DNA of 18,940 nt, from NCBI GenBank assembly GCA_900073065.1, contig FJOG01000046.1, positions 200,683 to 219,622 on the forward strand. The letters are read 5' to 3'. The notes under the pieces are model-generated. The model saw nothing but the letters and a program-made list of their open reading frames with translations, did no database searches and had not been told where the DNA came from. Of the stretch, positions 16,141 to 18,940 are shown in pieces. This stretch comes from Phialocephala subalpina. Taxonomy: Eukaryota; Ascomycota; Leotiomycetes; Helotiales; Mollisiaceae. The translations under genes and the position numbers were made by a program. Positions within the stretch are counted from its first letter, which is position 1, and each line of letters starts with the position of its first letter.

Positions 16141-18940
16141 ACAAGGCAAAATTTTTTAAACAGAATAATAATAAATTTGAATTAAAATTAATAAAATAAA
16201 TTAAATTGAATATTTGTTAATAATTATATAAAAAGAATATTATTATTATTATAAATAAGAAAATACTTAATTAAATTCAATTCAAGAAAAGTTAAATAAT
16301 AAATAATTCTTTTATTTTTTTTTATAAATATATATTTTATATTTTATTTTATTTTTAAAATTCTTTATTAATTTATTATTTTAAATTTAAAGATTTACTT
16401 TTAAATATATTTCGCGCTTTAAACGCTATTAATTATAATATTTTACGTTAATTATATTCTAATTAATTTATAAAATTTACTTTTATTCTTTCAAATAATA
16501 ATATTTATATTAATTATTATAAAATTATTAGGAATTTATATTAAATTATAATTCGCATTCCTTTAATTTAATAAATTTATTCTCGAATCCAAAGTTTTAA
16601 TTATTATAACCTAATAAATAAATAAAATATTAATATCTAATTATTAATAAAATATAAAATTCGTAAATTAAGTTTATTTATTATATAATAAATTACTAAT
16701 GAATATTATTATAATAAATTAATTCAAAAAAAAGAAGAAAAAAAATAAAATATATTAATATATTAAATATAATATAATTTTTTATTTGTATTTTTATTTC
16801 TTTTTTATTTTCAAATAAAATATTATTAGATTTAAAAATTCGTAAAATAAGAAAAAAAAATCATTAGAAATAATATTATTAAAAATTATAATATAAATAA
16901 AAAGTATATAAAATATATTAATAAGAATAATTTATATATTATAAATATAAAAAAATTAAAATATATATTATTATTTATTTTTAATATATTTATTATAAAA
17001 ATAATTATAAGGTTTATTATTTATAATACGATGAAATTATTAGAATTATTATTAAATTTGAATATTATTTTTCCGAAAATAATATTAATATAAATTATTT
17101 ATAAATTTTAAATTATATTATTTATATTAATAAATAAATCGAAAGAAATAAAAATTAAAAATTAAATAATTTTGGAGTTTTTCTTTAATTTTAAAGTTAT
17201 TATAATATTAATTATTATATTAATAATAATAAATAATATTATTCTTATTATTAGGAAAAAAATATTCGATATTATAATTTATAATATTTTTATTTTAATA
17301 TTTTTATTTTTTTATTTTATTTTATTTTATATTAAAATTTTTATTAATAAATAATATAATATTATTTATAATAGAAATTATAAATACGAAAGAAATAATA
17401 TATAAATATTCCTTTATTATCCTATATAATATATTTTGGAATAATTTATAATTATTATAAAAATTATATAAAAATAAAAAATATTAGAAATATTTTCCTA
17501 AAATAAAAATAAAATACTTATTATCGGATTATAATTAAATTAATATCGGATTTATATTTAATTAAAAATATTAATTAATATATTAATAAGAAATATTTAA
17601 AAGAATTTTTTATTTCGAGAAATAATAAAAAATAAAATCAAAGTATTTTAAAATATTATATTTAAATAAATATATAATTAAAAAAATAATTAGAATAATA
17701 AATATAATAATCCGAAAATAAGAATAATTAGCGAGTATTAAAATATATATATATATTAATTTTGTAAAATAAAATATTATTAATAAGAAAATATTAAGAA
17801 TTCAAAGAATAAATAATTAAAGAAATTTATTAAAAGGATATATATTCGCTTAATTTAAAATCGTATATTTATTAAAATAAAATTATATTATTATAATAAT
17901 AATAACTAATTAAATTATATTTAAATATATTTAATAATTTTATTTTTAAAAATAAATTAAAACTTCGAAAAAATAAAAATAAAATTCAAAATTCAAATAA
18001 AAATTAATATCCTTTGTATATTAAATTTATTCTCGTTTTCTTAATATTCTTATAAAGAGAATAAATAATTATACTTTTAAAAGTTATTAATTCTAACTTT
18101 TTCTATCGTAAAAAAACTTTCGAATAATTGGAAATAAATCTTTTTATTAATTCGAAATTTTTGAATAAAATTTAATTTAAAATTTTAAAGGATATACTTA
18201 TTTATCCCAAATACCAAATTAATAATATAGTTTCCAATACTAATTCCGAATTATAACCCTTGAATAAACCAAAGTAAAAAGTTATAAAATTAATTAATAT
18301 TAAAAGAATATTTATTAATAAAATAATAAATATAATTTCTATCGAAGAATTTTTTAAGATTTTTATTAATATATTCTTTTTATTATTATATAATCGCAAA
18401 TATCCTTTATTTTAATTTATTTAAAGGGAAATAATAATATAATTATTATATTATTAAAAAGTAATAATTATTTTAAAGAAAAATTATTTAAATTTTTATA
18501 AATATAATTAATTTATAAATTTTAATAAATATTTTATTATATATTTATAATTATACGTTATATATAAAATAACAAATAAAAAAAATAAAGTAATAAAAAA
18601 TTATTATTATATTTTAAAAAATAAAAGTTTTTTATATATTAAAAAATATATAATTAATATAAACTTTCGAAATTACTTAATATAAATAAAAATATTTAAG
18701 AATTTTATATAATTTTATTATAATTATCCTTTTATATATTAAGTTTATCTCGAGTTTTTAAAAATAAAAAATAAAAAAATTAATTATATATAAATATATT
18801 ATAATAAACTTCAAAATTATTTATTAATTCCATATTTATATTTTCTTCGAATTATGAATTTATAATAATTCAAACGAATTATTATTATTAAAATATTAAA
18901 ACTTCGCGTAATATTTATTTAAATATAATCTCATTTAAAA
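16141..18940. repeat. Extremely AT-rich block, probable RIP-degraded repeat
   Basis: About 2.8 kb in which sampled 60-base lines hold only about 1 to 9 G+C. TA is very frequent. The C residues left are mostly in TC, CC or CG contexts, and CpA/TpG are scarce by eye, as RIP leaves them. No open frame is credible; those at 17172-17354 and most others are AT-driven. The original element cannot be named. The block runs off the window end, so its full size is unknown. AT blocks of this kind form gene-poor isochores in several Pezizomycotina. Confidence 0.75.
18202..18399 (-). other. Less degraded island with a 65-codon frame inside the AT block
   Basis: The minus-strand frame ends FYFGLFKGYNSELVLETILL then IWYLG. 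The last 25 codons (18202-18275) are less AT-driven than anything around them, and the plus strand there keeps several CpA (ACCAAA, CCAAAT, CCAATA). It may be a relic of the element's original coding sequence, or a piece that escaped RIP. Family not recognised. Confidence 0.3.

Noticed and set aside
17172..17354. 60-codon Ile/Phe-rich frame
   Set aside because: Pure AT-composition artefact inside the AT-rich block.
1..18940. CRISPR arrays, bacterial operons, telomeric TTAGGG repeats
   Set aside because: None seen; gene structure with introns and RIP marks points to fungal nuclear DNA.

Overview
This window looks like accessory DNA from a filamentous ascomycete (Pezizomycotina). Its genes have short GT-AG introns. 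It carries a HET-domain gene and an NLR-type NACHT gene, both typical of expanded fungal allorecognition/immunity families. It also has strong marks of repeat-induced point mutation (RIP: C-to-T and G-to-A, mainly at CpA) and ends in about 2.8 kb of extremely AT-rich DNA. Family names come from recognising protein motifs by eye; no search was run.

Layout. 1-1422 (+): HET-domain protein, cut at its 5' end by the window edge. 2481-3143 (-): a Pro/Gly/Arg-rich protein of unknown function. 3876-4515 (-): a second unknown small gene in two overlapping frames. 4943-8350 (-): a dead NLR, made of a nucleoside-phosphorylase-like domain, then NACHT, then the post-NACHT winged-helix segment. It is truncated at both ends, carries stop codons, and is split by a Tc1/mariner element at 5897-7264. 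That element is flanked by TA and encodes a DD34E transposase wrecked by RIP. 8488-8531: a perfect 18-bp inverted repeat. 9151-10050 (-): a decayed multi-exon gene of unknown family. 10180-11633: no confident gene. 11634-12530 (-): a frameshifted gene ending in a Cys/His region like the one at the end of some DUF3435/FluG-type proteins. 12674-15000 (+): the one apparently intact complete gene, four exons encoding a secreted PD40/TolB-like beta-propeller protein of 677 residues. 15509-15558: a nested hairpin. 15683-15922: a coding remnant. 16141-18940: an AT-rich, probably RIP-degraded repeat block.

How it fits together. The left half resembles a graveyard of self/non-self recognition genes (HET, PNP-NACHT NLR) and mobile DNA. 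Removing the Tc1 element together with one TA restores the NLR reading frame exactly, so the element inserted into a formerly open gene. RIP-type substitutions are densest in NLR sequence next to the element and thin out with distance, which suggests RIP leakage from the transposon. The propeller gene lies between this region and the AT-rich block and keeps normal codon use, so it is the best candidate for a working gene here.
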